From NCBI RefSeq assembly GCF_030408755.1, contig NZ_CP047209.1, positions 2,852,001-2,916,000 on the forward strand: a stretch of 64,000 nt of DNA. The letters are read 5' to 3'. A program made the translations under genes and the position numbers. Below are positions 34,907 through 43,915 of this stretch, piece after piece. The DNA is from Corynebacterium felinum (GTDB lineage Bacteria; Actinomycetota; Actinomycetes; Mycobacteriales; Mycobacteriaceae). Under the pieces are notes generated by a model. That model had not been told where the DNA came from. It did no database searches and saw only the letters and a program-made list of their open reading frames with translations. How positions within the stretch are numbered: the stretch's first letter is position 1; the number at the start of each line of letters is the position of its first letter.

Positions 34907-35805
34907 CAGAAATATCCTTCTTTCTTACGGTCTTCCATTGCTGATTCGCTGACACGATCATCCGCACGTGTCGCCCCGCGTTCGGTGACGGGTGATTGCG
35001 CGATTTCGGTGATCACATCAGCCACGGTTGTTGCCTGCGATTCCACAGCCCCCGTGCAGCTCATATCACCAACGGTGCGGTAGCGCACAAGCCGTGTTTC
35101 AAGTGTTTCGCCCTCGTGAGGTCCACCCCAGTCGCCGGGGCTCAGCCACATGCCGTTGCGGTTGAACACTTCCCGCTGGTGGGCGAAGTAAATGCTGGGC
35201 AGTTGAATGCTGCGGGCGTGGATGTAGTCCCAAATATCTGCTTCCGTCCAATTAGAAATAGGGAAGACACGAATGTTTTCGCCAGGCATGTGCGCACCGT
35301 TGTACAGGTTCCACAATTCAGGGCGTTGGCGGCGCGGGTCCCACCCGCCGAAGCTATCGCGCACAGAAAAGATGCGTTCTTTTGCCCGTGCGCGTTCCTC
35401 ATCGCGGCGCGCCCCGCCGAGCACCGCGTCGTAGCCACGCTGAGCAATAGTCTCAACAAGCGGGACAGTTTGTAATAGGTTGCGGCTACCATCGGGGCGT
35501 TCGTGGAGCGCACCCTTATCGATCCACTCTTGCACATAGGACACGTGCAGCCGGGCACCAGTATCGGCGACGAGCTGGTTGCGAAAAGTGATCACTTCGG
35601 GAAAGTTATGCCCGGTATCAATGTGGAGAAGCTCGAAAGGCACTGTGGCTGGGGCGAAGGCGCGCCGGGCGAGTTCGTACACCACAATGGAGTCTTTGCC
35701 GCCGGAAAACAGGAGGGCAACGTTGTCGAATTGTCCTGCTACTTCCCGCAGAATATGGATGGATTCATCTTCGAGTGCGCGCAGGTGGGGTGACAATGTG
35801 GTCAT
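34906..35805 (-). CDS. cysD: Sulfate adenylyltransferase subunit 2
   Basis: 299 residues from the ATG at 35805 (MTTLSPHLRALEDESIHI). The PP-loop VALLFSGGKDSIVVYEL, and FPISNWTEADIWDYI, LPSIYFAH and CTGAVES identify the ATP sulfurylase catalytic subunit, forming APS from ATP and sulfate. It pairs with cysN, whose start overlaps its stop. A 20-base gap separates it from cysH. Confidence 0.95.
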   Translation of the reverse strand: MTTLSPHLRALEDESIHILREVAGQFDNVALLFSGGKDSIVVYELARRAFAPATVPFELLHIDTGHNFPEVITFRNQLVADTGARLHVSYVQEWIDKGALHERPDGSRNLLQTVPLVETIAQRGYDAVLGGARRDEERARAKERIFSVRDSFGGWDPRRQRPELWNLYNGAHMPGENIRVFPISNWTEADIWDYIHARSIQLPSIYFAHQREVFNRNGMWLSPGDWGGPHEGETLETRLVRYRTVGDMSCTGAVESQATTVADVITEIAQSPVTERGATRADDRVSESAMEDRKKEGYF

Positions 35806-35825
35806 GGTTGTTCTTTCTGTGGGTG

Positions 35826-36590
35826 TTAAAGATGCAGTCCGCATTCGGTTTTGGTGCTGCCTGCCCAGCGCCCCGCGCGGGGGTCTTGCCCTTCGGCCAC
35901 GGGCAGGGTGCAGGTGGCGCATCCGATGGACAGGTAGCCTTGGTCGGTCAGGGGGTGGCGAATGAGGTTGTGGGTGCGGGTGTATGTTTCGGTTTCTTCA
36001 AGTGTCCAGGTCACCAGCGGGTTGATTTTGATACGTCCCTGCGCATCCAGCTCGATCGCCGGGGTGGTTGCGCGTGTGGGGCCGTCGGCACGGCGCAACC
36101 CGGTCACCCATGCGCTGTAGTTGCTTAACGACGCCGCGAGGGGCTCGACTTTGCGCATGCGGCAGCAGGCGGTCGGGTTTGTCCGGTACAGGCTAGGGCC
36201 GTAGGTGCGGTTTTGCTCACTGACGCTGAGCACAGGCACCGACCTGAGGAGAGTATTGGGGTAGCGTTTTTCCACTTTGGCGGCTACCTCGAGGGTTTCG
36301 GGGAAATGGTAGCCGGTTTCCAGGAAAAGAAAGTCTGCTTCGGGTAGGTGAGTGCTGGCAAGTTCGGCCAGCACGGTGTTTTCCATGGATAAGGTCACCA
36401 CGATCGGTGCAGCAATATTCTCCCGCGCCCAGTTGAAGATGGTGCTGGCATCGGCGTGATACAGCTGATTGCTGTCGCGCTCCACTAGGTACTTATTACG
36501 GGTCTGTGTCTGCTCGTCCAACGAAACAAGGGGCGGTTGTGCTGGGGAGACTAACGGGTCGGCATAGGCTATGCGGGGCAGAAAATTCAT
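35826..36590 (-). CDS. cysH: Phosphoadenylyl/adenylyl-sulfate reductase
   Basis: 254 residues. The nucleotide region VTLSMENTVLAELAST and ADFLFLETGYHFPETLEVA is typical. Paired Cys motifs TACCRMRKVEPL and IGCATCTLP would bind a [4Fe-4S] cluster, which marks the APS-using form, and the C-terminal TKTECGLHL carries the catalytic Cys. It reduces APS to sulfite. The start overlaps the cysX stop (ATGA). Confidence 0.95.
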   Translation of the reverse strand: MNFLPRIAYADPLVSPAQPPLVSLDEQTQTRNKYLVERDSNQLYHADASTIFNWARENIAAPIVVTLSMENTVLAELASTHLPEADFLFLETGYHFPETLEVAAKVEKRYPNTLLRSVPVLSVSEQNRTYGPSLYRTNPTACCRMRKVEPLAASLSNYSAWVTGLRRADGPTRATTPAIELDAQGRIKINPLVTWTLEETETYTRTHNLIRHPLTDQGYLSIGCATCTLPVAEGQDPRAGRWAGSTKTECGLHL

Positions 36591-36826
36591 AGTGTGTGGC
36601 CTCGTTTTCGCAGCGAGTTTTGCAGCGCACTGGTGGTCGATACTGCGGGTGTGATGAGCGCATCAGCTTCGTTTTGTCCGTGGTATTTCACCTCAAAAAC
36701 GCGAGTGCATTCGAGGCATTCCCACGCAAATTCTGTGTCTATTTCAGGAAGCAAGACAGTGGAGGCGCAGTAGGGGCAGTGCAGTGGGTGGTTTCTGTTG
36801 GGGTTGGGGCTGCGGCGCAGTTTCAT
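36587..36826 (-). CDS. cysX: Small CxxC protein of the cys operon (CysX)
   Basis: 79 residues with two pairs of Cys, HCPYCASTVL and ECLECTRVF, a zinc-ribbon or rubredoxin-like layout. Its place between cysI and cysH matches C. glutamicum cysX, proposed to be a small electron carrier for sulfite reductase. It overlaps both neighbours by four bases (ATGA), implying coupled translation. Confidence 0.85.
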   Translation of the reverse strand: MKLRRSPNPNRNHPLHCPYCASTVLLPEIDTEFAWECLECTRVFEVKYHGQNEADALITPAVSTTSALQNSLRKRGHTL

Positions 36827-38505
36827 TGCAGATCCTCCTCGTGTGCGCGGAGAACCCAGTCACGGAATTGTTCACCTTCGGTGCGTTGTTCTCGATATTT
36901 TTCAACCAGGCGCACCACATAATCGCCGAGTTCGGCGGAAGTGACTTTATGCCCGCGTAGTTTGCGCCCAAAATCGGGATTAAGCCCTAGCGCACCACCA
37001 AGGTGCACTTGGAATCCTTCGACCCGGTTGCCATCGTCATCGGTGACGATTTGACCTTTCAGCCCAATGTCAGCCACTTGCGACCTGGCGCAGGAGTTTG
37101 GGCAGCCATTGAGGGAAATTTTCAAGGGAACATCCAGTTCACCTAGCCGCTCTTCGAGGTCGTCGACAAGCTCGATGGCGCGTGCTTTGGTGGTCACGTG
37201 GGCGAGTTTGCAAAACTCTAGCCCTGTGCACGAAATAATGCCACGCCGAAACTCGGAAGGATTGCTATACAAACCCGTCGCCTCAAGGGCACGCTGCAGC
37301 GACTCAACATCCGTCTTCTCCACATCGAGGAACAGCAATTCTTTATCCACCGTGGTGCGCAGTCGAGTAATATCGAATTTTTCAGCAACCTCAGCAATAG
37401 CTATGAGTTGCTCGCCGGTAGCGTGCCCCACTGTGGGTTTGACCCCCACGTAATAGCGGCCATCTTTTTGCGGATGCACACCTAAATGATCCCGGTAGCG
37501 GGGTGCAATCGGGCTGCTCACGCCGTCGATAAGCGGGGAAGTAAGATATTCCGTTTCCAAAATGTCGCGGAATTTCTCTACTCCCCATTGGGCGACGAGG
37601 AATTTGAGACGGGCACGGTTGCGCAGCCGCCGAAAACCGTAGTCGCGGAAAATTCCGGCAACCCCAGCCCACACTTCCGCAACCCGTTCGCGGGGAACCC
37701 ACACCCCTAAATCTTGGGCAAGCATGGGGTTTGTTGACAGCCCGCCACCAACGAACACGCTGAAACCCGCACCATACTCGGGGTGGAATGCACCAATAAA
37801 CGCAACGTCCTGGATTTCGTGTGTCACATCTTGGCGGGCATTGCCACTGATGGCGGATTTAAATTTGCGGGGAAGGTTATGAAATTCTTCGCGCGGCAAA
37901 TACTCACGCTGAATTTCTTCAATCGCAGGGGTCGCGTCGATAATTTCATCGGCGGCAATGCCAGCGACGGGCGAGCCTACGATAATTCGTGGAACATCGC
38001 CGCAGCCTAAGAGAGTGCTCAGGCCCACTGCATCGAGTTTGTCCCAAATCGCGGGCACATCTTCAATGCGTATCCAGTGCAGCTGAATATTCTGGCGATC
38101 AGTAAAATCCGCGGTGGAACGCGCATAGTCGCGGCTAATCTCCCCCACTGTTTTTAACTGTTGTGGGGTCAGCTGCCCGCCATCGAAGCGGATGCGCATC
38201 ATGAAAAACTCGTCTTGCAATTCGTGGTTGTCGAGCTGACCCGTAAACTCCCCACCCAAATTCTGGCGACGTTGCGTATAAATGCCCAGCCACTTGAAAC
38301 GCGGTGCAATATCTTCCGGCGGAATGGAAGAAAATCCCTGTTTGGAATAGATATCGATAACACGCTGACGCACAGCAAATGCTGGCTCTTCTTGCTTGAT
38401 ACGCTCATCGGCATTCAAGGCTTCGGTGCCATCAATCTTCCATTGACCTTCGGGTTTTTTCGCCCGTGCTGGGCGACGTTCGCGGGTGGTTGTTGGGCTT
38501 GTCAT
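36823..38505 (-). CDS. cysI: Ferredoxin-dependent sulfite reductase
   Basis: 560 residues starting MTSPTTTRERRPARAKKPEG. Two ferredoxin-like halves and the siroheme/[4Fe-4S] motifs SCTGLEFCKLAHVTTKAR and SLNGCPNSCARSQVADI are intact. It reduces sulfite to sulfide with six electrons from ferredoxin. First gene of a seven-gene operon on the minus strand; McbR-like sites lie upstream. Confidence 0.95.
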   Translation of the reverse strand: MTSPTTTRERRPARAKKPEGQWKIDGTEALNADERIKQEEPAFAVRQRVIDIYSKQGFSSIPPEDIAPRFKWLGIYTQRRQNLGGEFTGQLDNHELQDEFFMMRIRFDGGQLTPQQLKTVGEISRDYARSTADFTDRQNIQLHWIRIEDVPAIWDKLDAVGLSTLLGCGDVPRIIVGSPVAGIAADEIIDATPAIEEIQREYLPREEFHNLPRKFKSAISGNARQDVTHEIQDVAFIGAFHPEYGAGFSVFVGGGLSTNPMLAQDLGVWVPRERVAEVWAGVAGIFRDYGFRRLRNRARLKFLVAQWGVEKFRDILETEYLTSPLIDGVSSPIAPRYRDHLGVHPQKDGRYYVGVKPTVGHATGEQLIAIAEVAEKFDITRLRTTVDKELLFLDVEKTDVESLQRALEATGLYSNPSEFRRGIISCTGLEFCKLAHVTTKARAIELVDDLEERLGELDVPLKISLNGCPNSCARSQVADIGLKGQIVTDDDGNRVEGFQVHLGGALGLNPDFGRKLRGHKVTSAELGDYVVRLVEKYREQRTEGEQFRDWVLRAHEEDLQ

Positions 38506-38548
38506 GGTGCTTGGTGTCCTTTCATTTGTTCACTGCTTTACACCGTTG

Positions 38549-38564
38549 CATACAAGTTGGTCTA
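38549..38564. promoter_or_regulatory. McbR-like half-conserved site near cysI
   Basis: CATAC-AAGTTG-GTCTA: one intact arm of the TAGAC-N6-GTCTA operator, 44 bases from the cysI start. Weakest of four. Confidence 0.35.
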
Positions 38565-38708
38565 TTTCAATGAAACTAATCTGTTCACAAAAGCGTAAAA
38601 CGACATTGAACTGCGGTTTTACCTTCACAATATGGCGTGAATGAAACTATTTCCACCACACCCAACGCTCCAACAACGCCCACACAAAGCACACAAAACA
38701 CAAAATCA

Positions 38709-38724
38709 TAGACAAGACGGTCTA
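38709..38724. promoter_or_regulatory. McbR operator, perfect TAGAC-N6-GTCTA
   Basis: TAGAC-AAGACG-GTCTA matches exactly the inverted repeat bound by McbR, the S-adenosylhomocysteine-responsive repressor of sulfur genes in C. glutamicum. It lies about 200 bases upstream of cysI and 225 from fpr2. Confidence 0.75.
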
Positions 38725-38859
38725 TCTCATCACCTAGAGTTTTATTCACCCACCACCCCACCCAGCCACTTCCCCCAACAAGCTCCACCTTTTCCCATTT
38801 CAAGCCAGCTTTTCACGCGCAAAAACACGCACCCAACCAAGCCACACACTCCACCCGAG

Positions 38860-38875
38860 TAGACAGACCTGTTTA
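38860..38875. promoter_or_regulatory. McbR-like operator before fpr2
   Basis: TAGAC-AGACCT-GTTTA has one arm mismatch to TAGAC-N6-GTCTA. Confidence 0.5.
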
Positions 38876-38881
38876 CCCACA

Positions 38882-38897
38882 CAGACTAATTGGTCTA
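38882..38897. promoter_or_regulatory. McbR-like operator before fpr2
   Basis: CAGAC-TAATTG-GTCTA has one arm mismatch. It starts 22 bases after the previous site, two helical turns, and about 50 bases before the fpr2-like start. Confidence 0.55.
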
Positions 38898-38949
38898 TAT
38901 TTGTGTGTAGTTACCTATCCCCACTCATTGACAGAAAGGCAACCCCCGC

Positions 38950-39444
38950 ATGAGCACACTTCGTATTGCAATTATCGGCGCTGATGCTGCCGGCTTGTAC
39001 GCCGCCGATCTGTTGATGCGTTGCGTTGAGCACACTATCCACGTTGATCTTGTCGATCCCGCCCCCGCCCCTATTGGTCTTGGCCCTGCCTCACGCCACC
39101 AACCCGATTCTCACCGTAGCCGGGTACGTGTAGTGGGCAATGTGACGATCGGTACCGCCGAGCAGCCTGGTGATTTATCCATTGATTCACTCCGGCCTTT
39201 TTATGATGCGGTTATTTCTGCCCCTTCACACTCTGAGCAGCAGGTGAACGCTGCTGTTGCGGCCGCACTGTGGCAGGCTTCGGCCAAACCTGCCCGGGTG
39301 TTTTCCGATAGTGTTTTGGCTTTCGTGGCCCATGATATTGCGGTGACGGTGTGGGATAACGCGCTTGATTTACCGACCGATTTGGATTTCGCTGGTTGGC
39401 AGGAAAAGCTTGCGTTGGCGCGTAGTTGCGGCTTGTGGGTGTAG
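38950..39444 (+). CDS. Shortened ferredoxin-NADP reductase homologue (Fpr2 N-terminal domain)
   Basis: 164 residues. The start RIAIIGADAAGLYAADLLMR is the FAD-binding fold of FprA-type reductases, and VDLVDPAPAPIGLG and FYDAVISAPS continue it. The usual protein has about 450 residues with an NADP domain; here the frame stops after SCGLWV and the next gene begins 100 bases on. The P of the GxGPAG motif and the sequence behind it have diverged. In C. glutamicum fpr2 stands in this place, divergent from cysI, and feeds electrons to it. The product is thus either a decayed gene or a reduced FAD protein. The intact ATG, AGAAAGG 13 bases before it and conserved McbR-like sites argue that it is still expressed. 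Confidence 0.65.
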   Translation: MSTLRIAIIGADAAGLYAADLLMRCVEHTIHVDLVDPAPAPIGLGPASRHQPDSHRSRVRVVGNVTIGTAEQPGDLSIDSLRPFYDAVISAPSHSEQQVNAAVAAALWQASAKPARVFSDSVLAFVAHDIAVTVWDNALDLPTDLDFAGWQEKLALARSCGLWV

Positions 39445-39544
39445 GTCTTTCGTTTCTGTGCCTGCTTGGGTGAGCTTTTGGCACGGGCTAAAGTAGTGGG
39501 TGATTCAGCCCTTTACCCTCATTTTTTAAGGAAGCCCTTTTATT

Positions 39545-42500
39545 ATGTCCTTTGCCATTAGCCCGACTGTGCTTATCGGTGTCGTTGGCATTGTTATGTC
39601 GCTGCCCGCGTGGGCGTTTTTTATCCGCGCTATTTTCCGGGTGTATCGCCTCATTGCTTCCGGGCAACCGACGGTGGGGCGCACTGACCACCTCCTGCGG
39701 CGTGCAGGTGTGGTGTTTCGCGAGGTGTTTTTCCACACTGAGCTGATTCGCAAACCGGCGGTTGCGGTGGCGCACTGGCTGGTGATGGTGGGCTTTTTGT
39801 TTGGCTCGCTGGTGTGGTTTGAGGCGTATATTCAGACTTTTGCCCCGGATTCGGGCTGGCCGGTACTGTCCGACTTACGCTTGTATCATTTTGTTGAAGA
39901 GGTGCTGGCTTGGGGCACGGTTGCCGGTATCGGTTTTCTTTTCACTCTGCGCTTGTCGACGTCGTCTCGGCGTCGCTTGTCACGCTTTTATGGTTCGCAG
40001 TCGGTTGCCGCATTTTTTGTTGAGGCAGTTGTTCTGGTTGAAGCCTTAGGCATGTTGGGGGTTAAGGCTGCGAAGATTGCTGCCTTTGGCCAGGGCAGTT
40101 ATGTGGCGGATTTCGGCACTATTTATATTGCGCAGTTGTTGCCTGCTTCGCCAGTGTTGGTCAGTGTGCTTGCGTTGATCAAGCTTCTCACCGGCATGGT
40201 GTGGTTGATTGTTGTTGCTTGTAATCTCACCTGGGGTGTGGCCTGGCACCGCTTTTTGGCGTTTTTTAGTATTTTCTTCCGCCGGTATTCGGATGGTTCG
40301 AAGGCGTTGGGTGCGTTGCCGCCGTTGACGAGTGGTTCGACGGTGTTGACGTTGGAGTCTTTGGAGGATTTCGATGAGCAGCCGCGTCTTGGGGTGGGGT
40401 CTTTAGCGGATGCGCCGTGGAAGATGTTGTTGGATTCGGCGACCTGTACGGAGTGTGGCCGTTGTCAGGAGCAGTGTCCGGCGTGGCATACGGAAAAGCC
40501 GTTGTCGCCGAAGTTGTTGATGATGGATATTCGTGATGCTGCGGTGGCGAATGCGGATTATTTGCGTGATCCTGCCACGTTTGTTGCGGATGAGTCTCAT
40601 GCTGGGGTGGATGTGCTCAAGTTGGTGGGTGAGGGGCTTACTGTTGCACCGGATGTGTTGTGGAGTTGTACCAATTGTGGTGCGTGTGTTGAGCAGTGCC
40701 CGGTGGATATTGAGCATATTGATCATATTGCGAATCTTCGCCGTTTTCAGGTGTTGGCTGAGTCGGAGTTTCCTTCGGAGCTTGCGGGTTTGTTTAAGAA
40801 TCTTGAGACGAAGGGGAATCCGTGGGGTCGGAATCGCCAGGAGCGTGCGGGCTGGGTTGAGCAGGCGCGTCGCGATGGCATTGAGGTTCCTGTTTTTGGT
40901 GAGGATGTGCATGATTTCACCGATGTTGAGTATTTATTCTGGGTGGGTTGTGCTGGCGCGTTTGATGATGCGGGTAAGCGTACGACTCGTGCCGTGGTTG
41001 AGCTTTTGCATACGGCGGGTGTGAAGTTTGCGGTGTTGTCGAAGGGTGAGACGTGTACGGGTGATCCGGCGCGGCGTGCGGGTAATGAGTTTTTGTTCCA
41101 GCAGCTTGCGGCTGAGAATACTGCGACGTTAAATTCTGTTTTTGCTGGTGTGCCTGTAGGTCAGCGGAAGATTATTACGACGTGTCCGCATTGTTTTAAT
41201 ACGTTGCGTAATGAGTACCCGGATTTTGATGGGCATTTTGATGTTTTTCACCATACGCAGTTGTTGAATCGTTTGGTGCGTGAGAAGCTTTTGGTTCCGA
41301 TTCCGCGCAGCCCTGAGAATCGGGCTCCTGTGACGTATCATGATCCGTGTTTCTTGGGTCGCCATAATAAGGTGTTTGATCCGCCGCGTGAGTTGGTTGC
41401 GGCGACGGGCGCGAATTTGGTGGAGATGCCTAGGAATCGTGATGAGGGTTTTTGTTGCGGTGCTGGTGGTGCCCGGATGTTTATGGAGGAGAAGCTGGGT
41501 TCTCGTATTAATGAGAATCGTGCGGCTGAGGCTGTGGGCACGGGTGCTGGGGCGATTGCTGTTGGTTGCCCGTTTTGTAACACAATGATGTCTGGTGGTG
41601 TGAAGGCGGTTGCTGATAGCGCCCCGGCTGTGCGTGATGTGGCGCAGATGCTTAACGACGCCGTGCGCACCACTAGTGGTGATCTTCCGACTCCTCGTGC
41701 GAAGGCTTTTTTGGATACTCCTTCCCGCATCCCACTGAGCCCTAAACCATCCACGAAACCTGCGGATAAACCTGCCAGCGCACCCGCAACGCAGACCCCA
41801 CAGTCGCATACTCCACAAGTGGTCACGCCACCTGTCGCGACCCCACCAGCGGCACCGCCTGCGGCAACGCCACCAACAGCAGTGCCGCCTGCTGCAGTTC
41901 CACCAACCGCTGTACCTCCTGTTGCAACACCTCCCGCTGCAGTCCCACCAGTGGCAACTCCACCCGCAGCAACCCCACCTGCAGCGGTACCTCCGGTAGC
42001 CACTCCACCAGCAGCAGTACCTCCTACTGCAGTTCCGCCAGCTGCTACACCACCTGCTGGAATACCACCTGTCGCGACCCCACCAGCGGCAGTGCCGCCT
42101 GCCGCAGTTCCACCAACCGCTGTACCTCCGGTTGCAACACCTCCTGCGGCAACACCACCTGCAGCGGTACCTCCGGTTGTAACGCCACCGGCAGCAGTGC
42201 CACCTGCTGCAGTTCCGCCAGCTGCTACACCACCCGCCGTGGCTCCCCCTGCAGCAACGACTCCAATGGCTGCACCACCGGCAGCAGTGCCACCAGCAGC
42301 GGTTCCTCCCGTAGCAATGCCTCCTGCTTCGGTTCCTCCGGTTGCAACACCACCTGCAGCGGTACCTCCTACAGCAGTTCCGCCAGCTGCTACACCACCT
42401 GCTGGAATGCCACCAACAGCAGTGCCGCCTGCCGCAGTTCCACCAACCGCTATACCTCCGGTTGCAACACCTCCTGCAGTAACGCCACCAGCAGTACCGC

Positions 42501-42577
42501 CCGCTGACACACCATCTGCAGACGGACTATCTAAACCAAGTAGCGACAATGGAAAAGAATCAGACACAAAGGACTGA
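39545..42577 (+). CDS. Membrane Fe-S oxidoreductase with long Pro-rich repeat tail
   Basis: 1010 residues. About five to six N-terminal helices (TVLIGVVGIVMSLPAW onward) resemble a nitrate reductase gamma-like haem module. Two [4Fe-4S] motifs follow near residues 300 and 375 (CTECGRCQEQCPAW, CTNCGACVEQCPVDIEH), then two CCG domains (ITTCPHCFNTLRNEYPDF; DPCFLGRHN, GFCCGAGGARMF, VGCPFCNTMM), as in heterodisulfide reductase HdrD/GlpC proteins that pass electrons to or from quinone. From about residue 715 to the end the protein is a low-complexity tail of five-residue units such as AVPPT, AATPP and VATPP, some 45 copies, then an acidic end. The tail is unusual for this family. Confidence 0.85.
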   Translation: MSFAISPTVLIGVVGIVMSLPAWAFFIRAIFRVYRLIASGQPTVGRTDHLLRRAGVVFREVFFHTELIRKPAVAVAHWLVMVGFLFGSLVWFEAYIQTFAPDSGWPVLSDLRLYHFVEEVLAWGTVAGIGFLFTLRLSTSSRRRLSRFYGSQSVAAFFVEAVVLVEALGMLGVKAAKIAAFGQGSYVADFGTIYIAQLLPASPVLVSVLALIKLLTGMVWLIVVACNLTWGVAWHRFLAFFSIFFRRYSDGSKALGALPPLTSGSTVLTLESLEDFDEQPRLGVGSLADAPWKMLLDSATCTECGRCQEQCPAWHTEKPLSPKLLMMDIRDAAVANADYLRDPATFVADESHAGVDVLKLVGEGLTVAPDVLWSCTNCGACVEQCPVDIEHIDHIANLRRFQVLAESEFPSELAGLFKNLETKGNPWGRNRQERAGWVEQARRDGIEVPVFGEDVHDFTDVEYLFWVGCAGAFDDAGKRTTRAVVELLHTAGVKFAVLSKGETCTGDPARRAGNEFLFQQLAAENTATLNSVFAGVPVGQRKIITTCPHCFNTLRNEYPDFDGHFDVFHHTQLLNRLVREKLLVPIPRSPENRAPVTYHDPCFLGRHNKVFDPPRELVAATGANLVEMPRNRDEGFCCGAGGARMFMEEKLGSRINENRAAEAVGTGAGAIAVGCPFCNTMMSGGVKAVADSAPAVRDVAQMLNDAVRTTSGDLPTPRAKAFLDTPSRIPLSPKPSTKPADKPASAPATQTPQSHTPQVVTPPVATPPAAPPAATPPTAVPPAAVPPTAVPPVATPPAAVPPVATPPAATPPAAVPPVATPPAAVPPTAVPPAATPPAGIPPVATPPAAVPPAAVPPTAVPPVATPPAATPPAAVPPVVTPPAAVPPAAVPPAATPPAVAPPAATTPMAAPPAAVPPAAVPPVAMPPASVPPVATPPAAVPPTAVPPAATPPAGMPPTAVPPAAVPPTAIPPVATPPAVTPPAVPPADTPSADGLSKPSSDNGKESDTKD
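41818..42505 (+). repeat. Coding 15-bp-period repeat array, Pro-rich tail
   Basis: About 45 units of 15 bases encode (A/V)xPPx. Synonymous codons vary widely between neighbours, so the array is old or selected at protein level rather than freshly expanded; longer segments (for example around 41991-42081 and 42141-42200) are repeated more exactly, which shows later block duplications. Confidence 0.85.
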
Positions 42578-43261
42578 TCGTTTTTCGTTGGTACTTTCAT
42601 GGCTGACAAAAGTGTGATTTTGTTAGCCACTTCGACACTCGGTTCAACCCAAGCCAACCGCGCAGCATACGGTTCAGTGCAGGTACTAGTTCCAATGGCC
42701 AGCGTGCCTACAGGCAATCTACTTTCGCATATTTGAGGCATGCCATTACGACAGTACTTGTAATGTGGCGAGCAATTTGGTTCGAGTAGGAACGCCAACT
42801 TAAGTCTGGGCCGGGATACTTTTCGGAATCATCCGTCGCTATTTTCTAGGTACACAATCATGGCAGGTGTACATAGGATCATTATTCTTGAGCGGAATGT
42901 TGTTATCACATTCAAATTTTCATTAATTCTCCACAATACGCTTGGCACAGCGTTTATAGGCTCTTTTCCAACCTTGCACGATTCCCAAGATTCACATTTT
43001 TAAATTTTTCCATCGTGTTTTTACAACCTTTTCTCGGAGGATTATCAGCATTTTTTTGTGCGTTTCTACTGGTAGTGGTTTTCGCTGATTGTTTAGGATT
43101 GTGCACAGTGTTTAATTTCAGTGATGGCGTGAGGTGTTATCCATGCCTATGCCTTTGATGCCACCCCACACCAGGCAGGCTTTAATCCAAGCCCATTTAA
43201 AGGGAACACACCCATGAAAACCCCGCTACGAGGTGGTCGCGGGAGAAGTAGAGGAAGGAAC
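42578..43261. other. Intergenic region, 684 bp
   Basis: An unassigned frame at 42599-42736 (45 codons, starting MADKSVILLATSTLGSTQ) lacks a ribosome site and is not counted as a gene. AT-rich DNA from 42840 to 43100 probably holds the promoter of the three-gene cluster. AGGAAGG just before 43262 is the ribosome site of the first cluster gene. Confidence 0.4.
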
Positions 43262-43888
43262 ATGAAGATTAATCCAGAATCGTACTATGTCATTTTTTCC
43301 GAGGATGACTACCTTGGGGTTGGCGAGGATTTTGTGTATCCGGACAATTATCTAAGCTACCGGTTTGGGCAAAATCAATTTCTACGGGTGGGCCAAACAG
43401 ATCGAATTCCTGAGTTAGATGCCAGCCCCGAACAGTTGGCTTCCTTAGCCTCCTCTACACCGCATATCGCCACCGAACTACTCAGCGGTTTCTTCTACGC
43501 CAACCAGGCCTTTATAGATGAATACTCCCAGATCGACCCTACTATGCGGGCATTTCCCGTGCGCTTTCACAATTCCGATGTGGAAGCGTTCATGATAACC
43601 ACAACCACCACCGTCACGGGGGAAGCGTTGAAACACTCAAAAGGCTTGGTCTACAGAGAAGAACATGCCGACCTACCAGTAGACCAGCGGGATATCAGAA
43701 ATGCTGATCGTCTGGTTGTTACCGAAGGCCCAACACAACCCTTAGGAATGTTCCGTATACCGCAACATCTCCAGCAAACCTTTGTTGCGGGCGAAATCGC
43801 ACAATGGTTCTTAGACAACGGCTCTAGGCTAGGGATCTATCTCAAGCCTAAAGGCCGAATCCACCGCGAAACACAAGAACCAGCCTAG
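43262..43888 (+). CDS. Unknown protein, first of a tandem duplicate pair
   Basis: 208 residues from the ATG at 43262, set by GAGGAAGGAAC directly upstream; the frame opens at 43214. The product is acidic, soluble, without signal peptide, Cys pairs or a motif I recognise. Notable stretches are GVGEDFVYPDNYLSYRFG, a helical YANQAFIDEYSQIDPTMRAF and a Thr run (MITTTTTVTGEALKH). The next gene encodes a close homologue. The three genes from here to 45572 share strand and short gaps, so an operon is likely. Function unknown. Confidence 0.75.
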   Translation: MKINPESYYVIFSEDDYLGVGEDFVYPDNYLSYRFGQNQFLRVGQTDRIPELDASPEQLASLASSTPHIATELLSGFFYANQAFIDEYSQIDPTMRAFPVRFHNSDVEAFMITTTTTVTGEALKHSKGLVYREEHADLPVDQRDIRNADRLVVTEGPTQPLGMFRIPQHLQQTFVAGEIAQWFLDNGSRLGIYLKPKGRIHRETQEPA

Positions 43889-43915
43889 CGATCAGTACAC
43901 ACAAGAGATGCTCTC

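Noticed and set aside
42599..42736. 45-codon plus-strand frame starting MADKSVILLATS
   Set aside because: No ribosome site or promoter at fitting distance and no known family.
41338..42798. 486-codon minus-strand frame rich in GGVAAGGTA repeats, resembling a Gly-rich PE_PGRS-like protein
   Set aside because: It is the antisense of the Pro-rich tail (CCN codons read as GGN) and of the CCG domain of the real plus-strand gene; no start signal.
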